Origin: Nostoc sp. JL33
Lineage (GTDB): Bacteria > Cyanobacteriota > Cyanobacteriia > Cyanobacteriales > Nostocaceae
Assembly: GCF_017114985.1 (NCBI RefSeq)
Contig: NZ_JABXKP010000032.1
Span: forward strand, 1 to 37,711
Direction of reading: 5' to 3'
Length of the DNA: 37,711 nucleotides
Under the pieces are notes generated by a model. That model did not search any database and was not told where the DNA came from. It saw only the letters and a program-made list of their open reading frames with translations. Shown in pieces: positions 17,800-26,771 of this stretch (its first letter is position 1; the number at the start of each line of letters is the position of its first letter). The position numbers and the translations under genes are program-made.

Positions 17800-18540
17800 A
17801 TGACTACTGATAACAGCCAGAAAGTTGTAGTGATTACGGGTGCGAGTAGCGGCATTGGTGAAGCTACAGCCAGATTACTGGCAAAGAACGGGGCAAAAGT
17901 AGTTTTAGGAGCGCGACGCACCGATCGCCTAGAAGCGCTCGTCAAAGACATTCACGCCGACGGCGGAATAGCTGAATATCTTGCTCTCGATGTGACTCAA
18001 CGAAGTCAAATGGCAGAAATCACGCAATTTACTCTCAGTAAGTTCGGTCGCGTGGATGTGCTAATTAACAATGCTGGAGTCATGCCATTATCAACCCTTG
18101 ACCGATTGAAAGTTGAGGAATGGGATCTGATGATTGATGTCAATATCAAAGGTGTTTTGTACGGCATCGCGGCGGTACTACCGATTATGAAAGCCCAAAA
18201 ATCCGGTCAAATTATTAATCTTTCTTCCATTGGCGGACATACTGTATATCCAACGGCGGCGGTTTACTGCGCTACCAAGTTTGCGGTTGGCGCGCTCTCT
18301 GAAGGATTGAGGCAGGAAGTTGGCGGTGATATCCGGGTGACGGTGATTTCTCCTGGCACAACAGAATCAGAGTTAGCCGATAGCATCAGCGATGAAACTG
18401 CTAAAAAAGGAATGGAAGAATTTAGACAAATATCTATTCCGGCTACCGCGATCGCTCGGTCAATTTTATTTGCGATCACTCAACCTAACGATGTTGATAT
18501 CAGCGAAATTATAGTTAGACCAACAGTAAGTCCTTATTAA
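17800..18540 (+). CDS. SDR-family oxidoreductase 2
   Basis: Classical SDR of 246 residues: TGASSGIGEATA at the N-terminus, ARRTDR after the second strand (suggesting NADP), NNAGVMP, Ser in INLSS, and YCATK for the catalytic Tyr and Lys. The ATG follows CTGGAG. It lies 38 bp after the decarboxylase-like frame and 71 bp before SDR 3. Members of this subgroup reduce small aldehydes or ketones; the substrate is not determinable here. Confidence 0.9.
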   Translation: MTTDNSQKVVVITGASSGIGEATARLLAKNGAKVVLGARRTDRLEALVKDIHADGGIAEYLALDVTQRSQMAEITQFTLSKFGRVDVLINNAGVMPLSTLDRLKVEEWDLMIDVNIKGVLYGIAAVLPIMKAQKSGQIINLSSIGGHTVYPTAAVYCATKFAVGALSEGLRQEVGGDIRVTVISPGTTESELADSISDETAKKGMEEFRQISIPATAIARSILFAITQPNDVDISEIIVRPTVSPY

Positions 18541-18611
18541 GTAGTTACAGACAGATGGCTAAAGAGAATTTGCTTTTCTAATATGATTGAAAACCATAAG
18601 GAGAAATCCAA

Positions 18612-19349
18612 ATGAACTACGACATCAAAGACAAAACCATTTTGGTTACGGGCGCAAATCGCGGCATCGGCAAGGCGATAGTTGAGTCGTTTATTGAACA
18701 CGGAGCCACCAAAGTCTATGCGGCTGTTCGTCAGCTCAACAGTGTCTCCTCATTGGTTGAACAATACGGTGATCGGGTAGTACCAATTCAGGTTGATTTA
18801 GGTAATCCTCAATCTATTGTTGCTGCTGCTCAAACTGCCCCAGATGTGCAAATTGTTATCAATAATGCAGGAGTCTTTCAAGCTGGAACTCCCCTAGCTG
18901 AGAATGCGATCGCCGCTCTCGAATTTCAGATGAAAATCAATGTATATGGATTGATCTACATGGCTCAGGCGTTTGCCCCGGTACTCAAAGCCAATGGAGG
19001 TGGTGTCTTTGCCCAAATCAATTCTGTTGCTTCGCTCAAAGGTTTCCCCGATTCTGCCACTTACTGCGCCTCAAAAGCTGCGGCCTATTCAATCACCCAG
19101 ACATTACGAGAACTATTGAGTGAGCAAGACACGCTTGTGCTAAGTATTCACCCTGGCCCAATTGCCACGGATATGAGCGATGCGGCAGGAATGGGTGAGG
19201 TTTCACAGCCACCTGCACTTGTGGCAGACGGGATAATAAAAGCTCTCAAAGCTGGGGATTTTCACGTCTTTCCTGATCCGATAGCTAAACAAATGGGCGA
19301 TGCTTATAAGAGCTTTGCCCAAAATGTCGTTGAGGTGTCATCAAGTTAA
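18612..19349 (+). CDS. SDR-family oxidoreductase 3
   Basis: Classical SDR of 245 residues: [19 protein letters not shown], Ser in INSVAS and YCASK. A strong AAGGAG lies nine bases before the ATG. It is the last gene of the AraC-linked cluster and is followed by the second 261-bp repeat. It differs enough from SDRs 1 and 2 not to be a recent duplicate. Confidence 0.9.
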   Translation: MNYDIKDKTILVTGANRGIGKAIVESFIEHGATKVYAAVRQLNSVSSLVEQYGDRVVPIQVDLGNPQSIVAAAQTAPDVQIVINNAGVFQAGTPLAENAIAALEFQMKINVYGLIYMAQAFAPVLKANGGGVFAQINSVASLKGFPDSATYCASKAAAYSITQTLRELLSEQDTLVLSIHPGPIATDMSDAAGMGEVSQPPALVADGIIKALKAGDFHVFPDPIAKQMGDAYKSFAQNVVEVSSS

Positions 19350-19444
19350 CTACAACTACATTGCAGGGTAATGCTCTAGACAAGGAAATCTGGGTATCAA
19401 ACAGCAAGCTCAAACTCTTCTCGATTGTACAGATTCACTACTCC

Positions 19445-19705
19445 CCCAATCAACCAACACCCCATCCACGATCGCAACCCTCCACTGCGGAAACTTCGCC
19501 AGCAGCTTCTTGATCACAATCTGCTTTCGCCGGATCGTCACTCCAGCACGAGAGCAAGAAGCCAAAACCCGGATTCTGCCCCGAATTTTCCGCTAGTTTG
19601 AGTTTCTGCATACGCTCCGGTCGTACATTTGCCCTTGCTACAATCGCCTCATGCGACCACTTTTCAGAATTTTGCACGGACGCGGCGGAAAATGCGTTTT
19701 CATGA
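19445..19705 (-). repeat. 261-bp direct repeat, copy B (frameshifted gene remnant)
   Basis: Second copy of the repeat at 13033-13293. The minus strand reads EKWSHEAIVARANVRPERMQ ... NPGFGFLLSCWSDDPA; the adjoining frame has VIKKLLAKFPQWRVAIVDGV. The parent protein is not recognised. The short frame has an ATG but is not a gene. Confidence 0.75.
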
Positions 19706-19759
19706 GGGGAGATCGCCCCTTAGTCGGGTTTCGGATGAAATAACTTACCTAAAATATTT

Positions 19760-20183
19760 TCATAGCGGTGGGTCATTCAGGAGACGCTGTGTAGAATTAA
19801 CCAACGAGTTATGAGACTCACGTTGGTCTTTCACAGTTCTAAAAACCTCCATAATTGGAATTAAGCAGCGTTTAGCATCTTCGTAACCATGCTTTTTTAG
19901 CTCGGTGATGCGTTCTGAACTAAAATCCAGGTAGCTATCAATTTTACTAATTATCGGAGTATCAGACTTTTCAATTCTCTGTTCAGGTCTAATTTCAATT
20001 ACAGTTTGTTCGGGAAAGTCATGGCGATTCCAAGCAGCGCCATTTTTTAAGTGAATTACAATGACGTTTTTGCAACCACGTTTTGCCAAAGCTCTCAAAG
20101 GTACATTATCAGCTAAACCGCCATCTATATAGGACTGTCCGTTAACTTCCCGACTAGGAAATGCTAGAGGAAGAGCAGCACTA
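19760..20183 (-). pseudogene. Patatin-like phospholipase, C-terminal fragment
   Basis: The open frame begins at the IS630 boundary and runs to a stop at 19760. It opens SAALPLAFPSREVNGQSYID followed by GGLADNVPLRALAKRGC. This is the patatin catalytic-aspartate block (DGG) and the strand after it. The upstream Gly-rich oxyanion loop and GxSxG serine are missing, cut off by the IS. The rest (about 120 residues) is helical and charged. An intact patatin hydrolyses acyl esters of membrane lipids; this piece cannot. Confidence 0.75.
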
Positions 20184-20718
20184 TAGCAATCCTATTTGGT
20201 TTGTGAGAAAATACGGAAGAAGGTTAAAGGTATAATTAGGAGCTATTACAGGAGAATATCAATGTGGATGCGATCGCTATCAGAGTTTATGGAAAATAGC
20301 CTTCGACTTGCGAGAAATTCAACGGGCACTCGCAGTCAAGATGCTGCTAGAAGGATACACTCATGTTGCTATCCAATCGATATTGGATGTTTCATCAGGA
20401 TTTATAAGTAAGTGGAAAAAGGCATTTTTCACTTTTGGAGTAGAAGGCTTAAAGCTTAGATACAAGGGAAGTCAGGGATTTTTGAATCCACAACAGCGTG
20501 CAGAAATAATTGAATGGCTCAAAACCAAGGATAAGTGGAATTTGAGCGAACTAGAATACGAGATAGCATCTTTGTATGGGGTAGTGTTTGAGTCGAAACA
20601 GAGCTACTACGACTTCTGTAGTTAAAGCATTATTTGAGCTAGCCGTCAATGGTCAAATTTTTGACTTTCCTAAGCTGAATGAGTACGGTAATTTCTCACA
20701 AATGATTTAGGATTGCTA
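20184..20718 (+). mobile_element. Internally deleted IS630-family element
   Basis: Inverted ends TAGCAATCCTATTTGG... (left) and ...GATTTAGGATTGCTA (right), both also carrying a TTTGTGAGAAA block, with TA at each edge as expected for IS630 targeting. Inside is the HTH N-terminus of a transposase (20308-20625; GYTHVAIQSILDVSSGFISK) and, in another frame, its C-terminal tail (VVKALFELAVNGQIFDFPKL, ending 20710). Most of the DDE domain is gone. A further frameshift in an A-run separates an upstream N-terminal piece (20263-20296). The element is non-autonomous and separates the patatin and HNH fragments. Confidence 0.8.
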
Positions 20719-20925
20719 TAAGAGTTGTTGAAGATTAATTGGGTGCTTCTCAGTTTTTTTTTGTAAGAATTTTGAGCGCGGGATTACATGGTCGAGCGTC
20801 AGACGCTTGCTACTGCCGCAGTATTGGCAGGTGTAGCTATTATGCTTTAACACCTCACGCCGATTTACAGGTGGTACTTTCCAGTGGCGTTCGGGATTAC
20901 CAACGGTCAAGCGAATATGTTCGGG
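20716..20925 (-). pseudogene. HNH endonuclease fragment
   Basis: The open frame contains VPEHIRLTVGNPERHWKVPP, then VNRREVLKHNSYTCQYCGSS and LTLDHVIPRSK. This is the zinc-knuckle and LDHV start of a cyanobacterial HNH nuclease of about 165 residues. An in-frame TAA lies just upstream. After RSK the sequence becomes unrelated (FLQKKTEKHPINL) and stops, so the catalytic His/Asn half is missing. Non-functional. Confidence 0.7.
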
Positions 20926-21020
20926 AACTTAATCAAACGAGAAACGCTGATTAAATCGATTGATTTTTCAGATTGGTCGTGATCAACAGTTTAGATGCGT
21001 TTGCCCTGAACTCCAGTCCG

Positions 21021-21431
21021 TCAATAACTGCCGCCCGATCCACTGCTAGAACTGTCACCACCACTACTACTCGAACTACTGCTGTCACCACCACTACTAC
21101 TCGAACTACTGCTGTCACCGCCGCTACTACTGCCGCTATCACCGCCAAAGCTGCCGCCTGCACCGCCGCCACCGCTATCACCACCACCGAAACTACTACT
21201 ACCGCCTTCACTACCTGCGCTATCACTATAGTCACCGCTAGAACTGCCACTGTCGTAAACCTCGCCAGCGTTGCTACTGTAATCATTACTGGAGGTGTCG
21301 CTGGTGTGGATGTAGTTGTCGCTGCTTCCATCACGCCAACTAGAACGACGACGGGATCTTCTGCTAAAAATTGCACCAGCAATTAAGATCGCAAACCCAA
21401 CAACTATCAGCACAAACAGTATATTTTTCAT
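21021..21431 (-). CDS. Ser/Gly-rich membrane-anchored protein
   Basis: 136 residues: one N-terminal membrane helix (ILFVLIVVGFAILIAGAIF), a basic stretch (RRSRRRSSW), then an Asp/Ser/Gly low-complexity region with GGGDSGGGGAGGSFGGDSG. Such tails end TPM-domain proteins in many bacteria. It follows the TPM gene by 24 bp on the same strand, so the two may act together as a split form. The 3' part is built from 30-bp tandem repeats. Functional detail is unknown. Confidence 0.65.
   Translation of the reverse strand: MKNILFVLIVVGFAILIAGAIFSRRSRRRSSWRDGSSDNYIHTSDTSSNDYSSNAGEVYDSGSSSGDYSDSAGSEGGSSSFGGGDSGGGGAGGSFGGDSGSSSGGDSSSSSSSGGDSSSSSSSGGDSSSSGSGGSY
21052..21125. repeat. 30-bp coding tandem repeat
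   Basis: The unit CTGTCACCACCACTACTACT plus CGAACTACTG occurs at 21052-21081 and 21082-21111, with a partial third copy after it. It encodes the SSSSSSSGGD units of the protein on the minus strand. Copy number may vary between strains. Confidence 0.8.
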
Positions 21432-21455
21432 ATCAATTTACTTTTTTTTAAGAGT

Positions 21456-22109
21456 TTACTGTCTAGTAATGAAGAGACTCCCTAGTATTACAAGTTCCCC
21501 TAATACGAATGGTAACCTAGGCTGATTAGAGCTATCTTTCGGTGTTTTTCCGCTCTGATTTGATGTTGGGATATTAAAACTATCAGCAACACCATCCAAT
21601 GCTGTTACGAGTGCCTTAATTCCAGCCAACGTCCCGCCATCATAGTCACCTTGTTTGAGTCGCGGTGTTATATTGTGTTGGATAATGTTGCCAACACTCG
21701 CATCAGGCAAAATCTTTTTGACACCGTAGCCAGTTTCAATCTCCACGCGGCGATCACCCTTGGAAATCAACAACAACACTCCGTTATTTCGCTCGGCTTT
21801 GCCTATTTTCCAATGCTTGAATAAAGCCGTTGCAAACTGCTTGGGAGTTTTAGCAGGGGAAGTCTCAGGTACGGTTACAACAGCAATTTCACTGCCGTTT
21901 TTTGCTTCGAGGTTTGAAATCAGCTTATTGAGTTCAGCTTCAGTTGAAGGACTAAGGACATTAGCCATATCGGTCACCCAACCACTGTTAACTTGTCGTG
22001 GATTTGGTACTTGCTCCACACTTACAGCTAGACTAGCAGAGGAGAGAGTGATAACTGATAAACTTAGAAAACCCACACAGCAAGTTTGTGTAATTATAGG
22101 CGTTGTCAT
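21456..22109 (-). CDS. TPM-domain protein (YgcG-like)
   Basis: 217 residues with a signal peptide (CCVGFLSLSVITLSSASLAV), a TPM domain of about 120 residues (VTDMANVLSPSTEAELNKLI, NGSEIAVVTVPETSP, NNGVLLLISKGDRRVEIETG, YGVKKILPDASVGNII) and a C-terminal hydrophobic segment (LPFVLGELVILGSLFI). The family includes TLP18.3, a thylakoid-lumen protein for photosystem II repair with acid phosphatase activity, and YgcG membrane proteins. It would sit with its TPM domain on the lumenal or periplasmic side. It follows the CHAT gene by 108 bp on the same strand, so it may or may not share its transcript. Confidence 0.85.
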   Translation of the reverse strand: MTTPIITQTCCVGFLSLSVITLSSASLAVSVEQVPNPRQVNSGWVTDMANVLSPSTEAELNKLISNLEAKNGSEIAVVTVPETSPAKTPKQFATALFKHWKIGKAERNNGVLLLISKGDRRVEIETGYGVKKILPDASVGNIIQHNITPRLKQGDYDGGTLAGIKALVTALDGVADSFNIPTSNQSGKTPKDSSNQPRLPFVLGELVILGSLFITRQ

Positions 22110-22217
22110 ATGGCATTGTTTTGGTTATAGGGGTTTGAGCGGTAATGCATACTGCATTCTTTATTCAAAACGTTCAATATAAGCACGTTATACTTTAATA
22201 GCATCTTGATTAATTAT

Positions 22218-24677
22218 TTAGTGACTAGATACACCCGTACAAGAGGTAAACTTACCCAAGATATTCTGATGCAGGAAGACAAAATCGTAGCCTGTGGTCG
22301 ATTGATTATTAGGTTGAACCTGGACTAGTAGAGATGTACCGCCACTACGATCGCCTGAAGGTAAAAATCGCACCTTTCCTGTCGCCCCAGCGATCTCAAA
22401 CCAGTATCTGTACAAAACTTTTTGCAATCCTGTTCGTGTGCCATCACTCTTTTTTAACCCATCAATAATCACGAGTGTGGCATCGTAAGCCGTAGCAGTG
22501 CGCCAAGTAACAGTAGTCGCTCCTCCACCCCACAGTTTTGTGGCATTTTTAGTAAAGCGATCGCTACAGGATGACCAGGGATGCCAAGGCACTGCCAGCA
22601 CCATACCGTTAACATCTGCTTTCCCAGACAAGAGCGTTTGGGCTGTGTAAAAGGTGGGACTGGCAAATAAGGTTAGTTGCCTTTTATTAGCATGTGCCAC
22701 TGCTAGGGCAAGGTCAATTTTGTCAACATGGGGGGCAAGTAGTAAGCCATCTACACTTTCTTTCTTGATTTGAGCTATTATTGCATCGGCGTTGAAATCA
22801 GGAGCGGAAAAATCACAGGGGATAGGGATGAACGTGCCACCATTCTGTTCAATGGAGAAGGTGAACTCAGTTCTGAACGACTTATTGTCTACCGCTTTGA
22901 AATCCGAACACATAGCAATTCGTTTTTTGTGCGCCTTATTAATGGCGTAATTAGAGAGGGTATCTGCCACAAGGCGAATGTCGGGAACCGTGCGGAATAT
23001 ATAGTTGTCACTATGAAGATCGCCAATTTCTGTCAAACTTTTGGCAAAACTGGTTGGCGAGATCATCACCAACTTCCCTTGGTACTCTTTGGCACTAGCA
23101 AGAGAAACATCACTAGCGTTATGTCCAATCACTGCCAGAATCTGACTGTCCTCGACAAACTCATGTGCAAGTCCCGTACTTACCTCAGGACTATTTTCAT
23201 CATTAGCAATCTCCAAGAGCAACGGCTTGCCTTTGATGCCACCGTTGCGATTTACCTCATCCTGCGCCTGAGCCACTCCCCGTAAAATCTCCTGTGCCAC
23301 ATTGGGATTACTGCCAATCGGAACACTGACAGCAATTTTGATCCCACTGCCATTACCAACTTTGGCATTATTCAAGTAAATTAACGCTTCTGGATCGTTG
23401 TGATTTTGTTGTAGTGACTTCTGAAAATTATTCTTTGCAGTTACAAAATTAAGGGCACGAAATTCTTTAGCTCCTGCTTCCTTATCGGCATTTGTAACTC
23501 CATGTACTAAAATCTGCTCTCCTAAGCTAGTGCGGTTTGGTTTCACCAACAGCCATGCGATCGCCAAGGAAGCGGCAATTCCTAAACCTGTAAGCATTAA
23601 CATAACTAAAGGTATTTTATATGACTTGGGCCAGCGAAAATTCCTATCCTTTTCGGCGGGATTTTGATAAATCACTGGCAACCAAGATGCACACAGAAAG
23701 TCTCCTTCCATCCCCTGCAACTGTTCGCGTGCTTTTCGCACCGACAGGTAAAACGATTCACCTTGGGAAAACGTCTTCAGGAAGTACCGCAAAAATGCCT
23801 GCGCCACCGCATCGGGTACAGGCTCCCGCATCACAATTACTTGGGGAATTTGTAAATTTGCTAAAGAGTGTGCTAACCCTAGCCCATCACAAGAGTTGAA
23901 AATTGCTAGCTTCAAGCCATTTTGCACAGCACATCTCAAGGCATTTCGCACCTCGTCAAGCGGTAAATTCTCGGTGTCATTGATCTGAATTTGTCCGCCC
24001 CCCTCTCTAGTCCTACTATGACCCGCAAAAAAGAGAATGTCCCAAGGTTGGTTCCACAGTTGGTCTGAAAGTTCCTGTCGTCGGGGTTTTGAGAGTAGGG
24101 TAACTTTTGCTCCTGGTAACTGCTCTAGTAGCTTTCGGTCTTGCTGAACATCAATGCCTAAGCCACTGCCTAAGATTGCCAAGATTCTCACCGGACTTCT
24201 TAGAGGTTGAGCTGGTGGGGCATACTTAGCACTGAGCGCCATTTCCGCCTTGGGGCGGCGCTCAAATAAATTCCACAAATGCCAAGGCAGCTTGGCAAGT
24301 AGCATATCCTGAGTTTGCAGAATAACCCGCGCAGGCTGATCTTGTCTGACTTCTTCCTGCACCTGTTCTCGCAAATCTCGAATAGGTGTTTGGTTGAGCC
24401 ATTCGTGCAATCTAGCTTGAAGTGCACAAGCGGCATACTCACACTCGTCCACATGGGAAACGTTCGTGATTTGGGGTGGAACCTCTATTCGCATTCCTCC
24501 CAAACTATAGTAAGCTGTTTGCCAACGCTGATAAAGGTGAGGAATTTCCGGGGCTGGGGGTAACCTGCCTGCAATTTCTGTGACACTCTGTTGACCCTCT
24601 TCTCCAATCTGAAGCATGACTGGGAATCCCTGCTCAAAATTACCCTCTCCAATTTTGAAGACAACTAGCTTACCCAC
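22218..24677 (-). CDS. CHAT protease fused to a periplasmic-binding receptor domain
   Basis: An 819-residue fusion. Residues about 1-150 are an N-terminal region of unknown fold. About 160-340 is a caspase-like CHAT domain with catalytic His220 (FFAGHS) and Cys263 (IFNSCDG) and the usual C-terminal block (ASWLPVIYQNP). A membrane helix follows (354-378), preceded by basic residues (FRWPKSYK) that suggest N-in/C-out topology. A short TPR-like segment (402-437) leads to a type I periplasmic-binding domain of the branched-chain amino-acid receptor class (445-810; VNRNGGIKGKPLLLEIANDE, AVIGHNASDVSLASA). The GTG start has AAGGGA upstream. It begins 26 bp after the DUF1822 gene, so they are probably co-transcribed. 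The likely role is a ligand-controlled membrane protease; the ligand and target are unknown. Confidence 0.88.
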   Translation of the reverse strand: MGKLVVFKIGEGNFEQGFPVMLQIGEEGQQSVTEIAGRLPPAPEIPHLYQRWQTAYYSLGGMRIEVPPQITNVSHVDECEYAACALQARLHEWLNQTPIRDLREQVQEEVRQDQPARVILQTQDMLLAKLPWHLWNLFERRPKAEMALSAKYAPPAQPLRSPVRILAILGSGLGIDVQQDRKLLEQLPGAKVTLLSKPRRQELSDQLWNQPWDILFFAGHSRTREGGGQIQINDTENLPLDEVRNALRCAVQNGLKLAIFNSCDGLGLAHSLANLQIPQVIVMREPVPDAVAQAFLRYFLKTFSQGESFYLSVRKAREQLQGMEGDFLCASWLPVIYQNPAEKDRNFRWPKSYKIPLVMLMLTGLGIAASLAIAWLLVKPNRTSLGEQILVHGVTNADKEAGAKEFRALNFVTAKNNFQKSLQQNHNDPEALIYLNNAKVGNGSGIKIAVSVPIGSNPNVAQEILRGVAQAQDEVNRNGGIKGKPLLLEIANDENSPEVSTGLAHEFVEDSQILAVIGHNASDVSLASAKEYQGKLVMISPTSFAKSLTEIGDLHSDNYIFRTVPDIRLVADTLSNYAINKAHKKRIAMCSDFKAVDNKSFRTEFTFSIEQNGGTFIPIPCDFSAPDFNADAIIAQIKKESVDGLLLAPHVDKIDLALAVAHANKRQLTLFASPTFYTAQTLLSGKADVNGMVLAVPWHPWSSCSDRFTKNATKLWGGGATTVTWRTATAYDATLVIIDGLKKSDGTRTGLQKVLYRYWFEIAGATGKVRFLPSGDRSGGTSLLVQVQPNNQSTTGYDFVFLHQNILGKFTSCTGVSSH

Positions 24678-24703
24678 GATCAGTCCCTTGGTTTAATTTC
24701 AAA

Positions 24704-25810
24704 CTAAATGATAAAGTTTTCTGTGAGGCTAGTATTATCCAGCGATACTCTGATGCTAAATCGTTCCCCAAATTCAGCAGAGAATTTGATCTGAATATAG
24801 TTATCTCGTTTTCTGGCTTGTGTGTATAAAAAGACATTGCCAGATTTATCTAGTCCAGTCAGTTGCAGACCTGCTGGTAGATAACGTTCACTACTCATTG
24901 GGTACAACCGCAGGAGAACTGCTACTCGCTGTTCTTTGTTGGGCAAAATTGCTACCATCAGGGCAACAGCGTGACCCGCAAACTGCATCCCCAAATCCAT
25001 CACTTTCCTCATGCCTGCTGCGGGATTGTGAGGAGCCAACGCCCACAGAAGCTCTGCTGTTGTCCAACGAACTTCTTCATTCTCTGTATTATCCAGCAGG
25101 TGAATTAAAGCTGTAGTCAAGTCCTCGTTTTCAAGGGTGCTATTGAGACTGACATATAATTGCTCAACCATTTGCCTAAGGGTTTTGGAGTCGTCTAGAT
25201 CAACTCCTCTAACCGAAAGGCTGCGAAATCCTAAAGCTGGGTCGGTATTTGTGTTGCCCAGAAGTTCTGCAAATGTTTGCCAACCTGCCTCAAAAACGTT
25301 GTCAAACCATTGACTTAATCGCACTAATCTGGTATTTTTTTGATGCAAGCGGATGAGTAATGTTTCTAGTGGTTGCAACTGTTCGATAGTCAGCAGTTGC
25401 TGTGATATTGTTGGTACAAAACCCAGGACTGTTGCTTCAAGGCAAGTCTTATCTAAGAGTACAACAACGTAACCAATCCGGTCTGACCAAGTATCGGGCG
25501 GAATGTAACAGGTGCGTTCGCAATTTTCAATTGGGCGACACTCTAGGTGTCCGATTTGGGTTACTTTCAGGTCAGCGACATCAGAACACAGTCGCCCAAT
25601 AGGATTCCAGCTATAGCTAGCTTCTAGCTCGGTAGGAATATCAAGTATTTCCAAGTATTTACGCACTGCTAGAACAGCTAAAGTATTCATGTATACACTT
25701 AGTGCCTTTTCAGGTGTAGGTTGCTCATGGGCGAATTGCTGTGCTGTTCGACGCTCTTGCTGAGAAATGGGAATGGAGATCGTGATGTCTTTAGCGTTTG
25801 TTAAAGTCAT
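24704..25810 (-). CDS. DUF1822-family protein
   Basis: 368 residues, soluble, with no membrane segment. The N-terminal features (TISIPISQQERRTAQQFAHE, PTPEKALSVYMNTLAVLAVR, YLEILDIPTELEASYSWNP) are those of the cyanobacterial DUF1822 family. In my knowledge that family is often encoded near CHAT and sigma-factor genes. The middle (DKTCLEATVLGFVP, LLTIEQLQPLETLLIRL) belongs to the same family, and the C-terminal half is predicted helical then beta. No enzyme motif is seen. It lies between the sigma-like gene (55 bp upstream) and the CHAT gene (26 bp downstream). It could be the CHAT substrate, an anti-sigma factor or an adaptor; these are hypotheses. Confidence 0.85.
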   Translation of the reverse strand: MTLTNAKDITISIPISQQERRTAQQFAHEQPTPEKALSVYMNTLAVLAVRKYLEILDIPTELEASYSWNPIGRLCSDVADLKVTQIGHLECRPIENCERTCYIPPDTWSDRIGYVVVLLDKTCLEATVLGFVPTISQQLLTIEQLQPLETLLIRLHQKNTRLVRLSQWFDNVFEAGWQTFAELLGNTNTDPALGFRSLSVRGVDLDDSKTLRQMVEQLYVSLNSTLENEDLTTALIHLLDNTENEEVRWTTAELLWALAPHNPAAGMRKVMDLGMQFAGHAVALMVAILPNKEQRVAVLLRLYPMSSERYLPAGLQLTGLDKSGNVFLYTQARKRDNYIQIKFSAEFGERFSIRVSLDNTSLTENFII

Positions 25811-25813
25811 GCA

Positions 25814-25840
25814 TTTTCCAAAAGTGACAAAAGAGGATTA
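25814..25840 (-). promoter_or_regulatory. Conserved 27-bp motif in the DUF1822 leader
   Basis: On the minus strand, CCTCTTTTGTCACTTT with extensions on both sides, ending three bases before the DUF1822 start codon. The same motif recurs at 13569-13595 with three differences. It is too close to the start codon for a standard promoter of this gene, so an RNA-level or operator role is more likely. Confidence 0.5.
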
Positions 25841-25865
25841 ATGTGAAGTCTGAATTTATAAATTT

Positions 25866-26543
25866 TTAAGATTCCAGGTAGCCCTGTGATTTGCCGAAAT
25901 TTAGCAGACGGGGAAAGCATTCTCGTTGGTAGAATTTGCTCAGAGAGGAAATTCCTACTCCAAATTCTTTAGCTAATTGCTCCCAAGTTGTTTCAGGAGG
26001 TAGGCGGCGTTGAATCAAGACTTGACAGTTAATCTCTGGGCGATCGCGCAGGTGAATGCTACGCAGTAAACTGCCCTCAAGCTCAACCCATTCCAGAATG
26101 TCTTCTAAAATAGGTAGTGGAGCTGGTGGTGCGGCTATGTTGTCTACGGGATTTAGTGATTCATCAAAATCGGATAAGTGAGTGTAAGCGGCGATCGCAT
26201 TTGACGCTGCTTTGATGCGGATGTCCTGAAGTCTGTGTTTGAGATAAGCGTTGAGCCATGTGATCACGCTTGCCCGTTCTGGATTGTAAGCATCGCCTGT
26301 TGTGGCTTCACACAAATTGCGGCAGAAGTATAACCAGGTTTGCTGGATTGCATCTTCGTAGTCAGGCACTCCCACTCCAGATAGGAGTTTACCTGATTGT
26401 TGAATCCTCCAAATAATTTCATTGAGTCCTTTTTGACGTTCTAGGCTGAAGCGTGGATGGTAACAGGTTTCTATAACAAGCTGGCAAAGCTGCTTGTCTA
26501 ATGTATCCATGCTGCTAGTTTGATTAAAAGTGGAATTAGTCAT
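25866..26543 (-). CDS. Sigma-70-like (ECF-type) factor
   Basis: 225 residues from the ATG at 26543 (an upstream TTG at 26570 would add nine). Residues about 35-112 resemble sigma region 2 (DYEDAIQQTWLYFCRNL, YNPERASVITWLNAYLKHRL). A Pro/Ala-rich linker follows (near 135-145). Residues about 165-212 resemble a region 4 helix-turn-helix (TWEQLAKEFGVGISSLSKFY). The size and two-domain layout fit an ECF-type factor, though divergent. It precedes the DUF1822 and CHAT genes, which suggests it is regulated by, or regulates, that pair. No separate canonical anti-sigma gene is seen. Confidence 0.8.
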   Translation of the reverse strand: MTNSTFNQTSSMDTLDKQLCQLVIETCYHPRFSLERQKGLNEIIWRIQQSGKLLSGVGVPDYEDAIQQTWLYFCRNLCEATTGDAYNPERASVITWLNAYLKHRLQDIRIKAASNAIAAYTHLSDFDESLNPVDNIAAPPAPLPILEDILEWVELEGSLLRSIHLRDRPEINCQVLIQRRLPPETTWEQLAKEFGVGISSLSKFYQRECFPRLLNFGKSQGYLES

Positions 26544-26771
26544 GATTGAAAGCTTTGCCTGAAGACCCAAAATTATTGCTCGTAATTAAGCCTAATTTCA
26601 TCATGTTTTGCACAAATATAATCAATGCGGCTGAACCACCTAGCCTTTCTAGGGCTGTCCTGCGACGGGTTTTATATATACTTTCAAACTCCTGTGTTTA
26701 ACCTGCTATATGTTTTTCAGGCGAATTAAGGAGATTTTACACGATTGTTTACAATTTGTTACATTCAAATT

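Noticed and set aside
14007..19349. Biosynthetic gene cluster for a natural product
   Set aside because: Only reductases and a decarboxylase-like gene, with no synthase, carrier or transporter; an AraC-controlled detoxification set is the simpler reading.
20973..21386. Thr/Ala-rich plus-strand frame and a second Val/Ala-rich minus-strand frame
   Set aside because: Both are shadows of the 30-bp-repeat Ser/Gly-rich coding region, which has a membrane anchor and fits beside the TPM gene.
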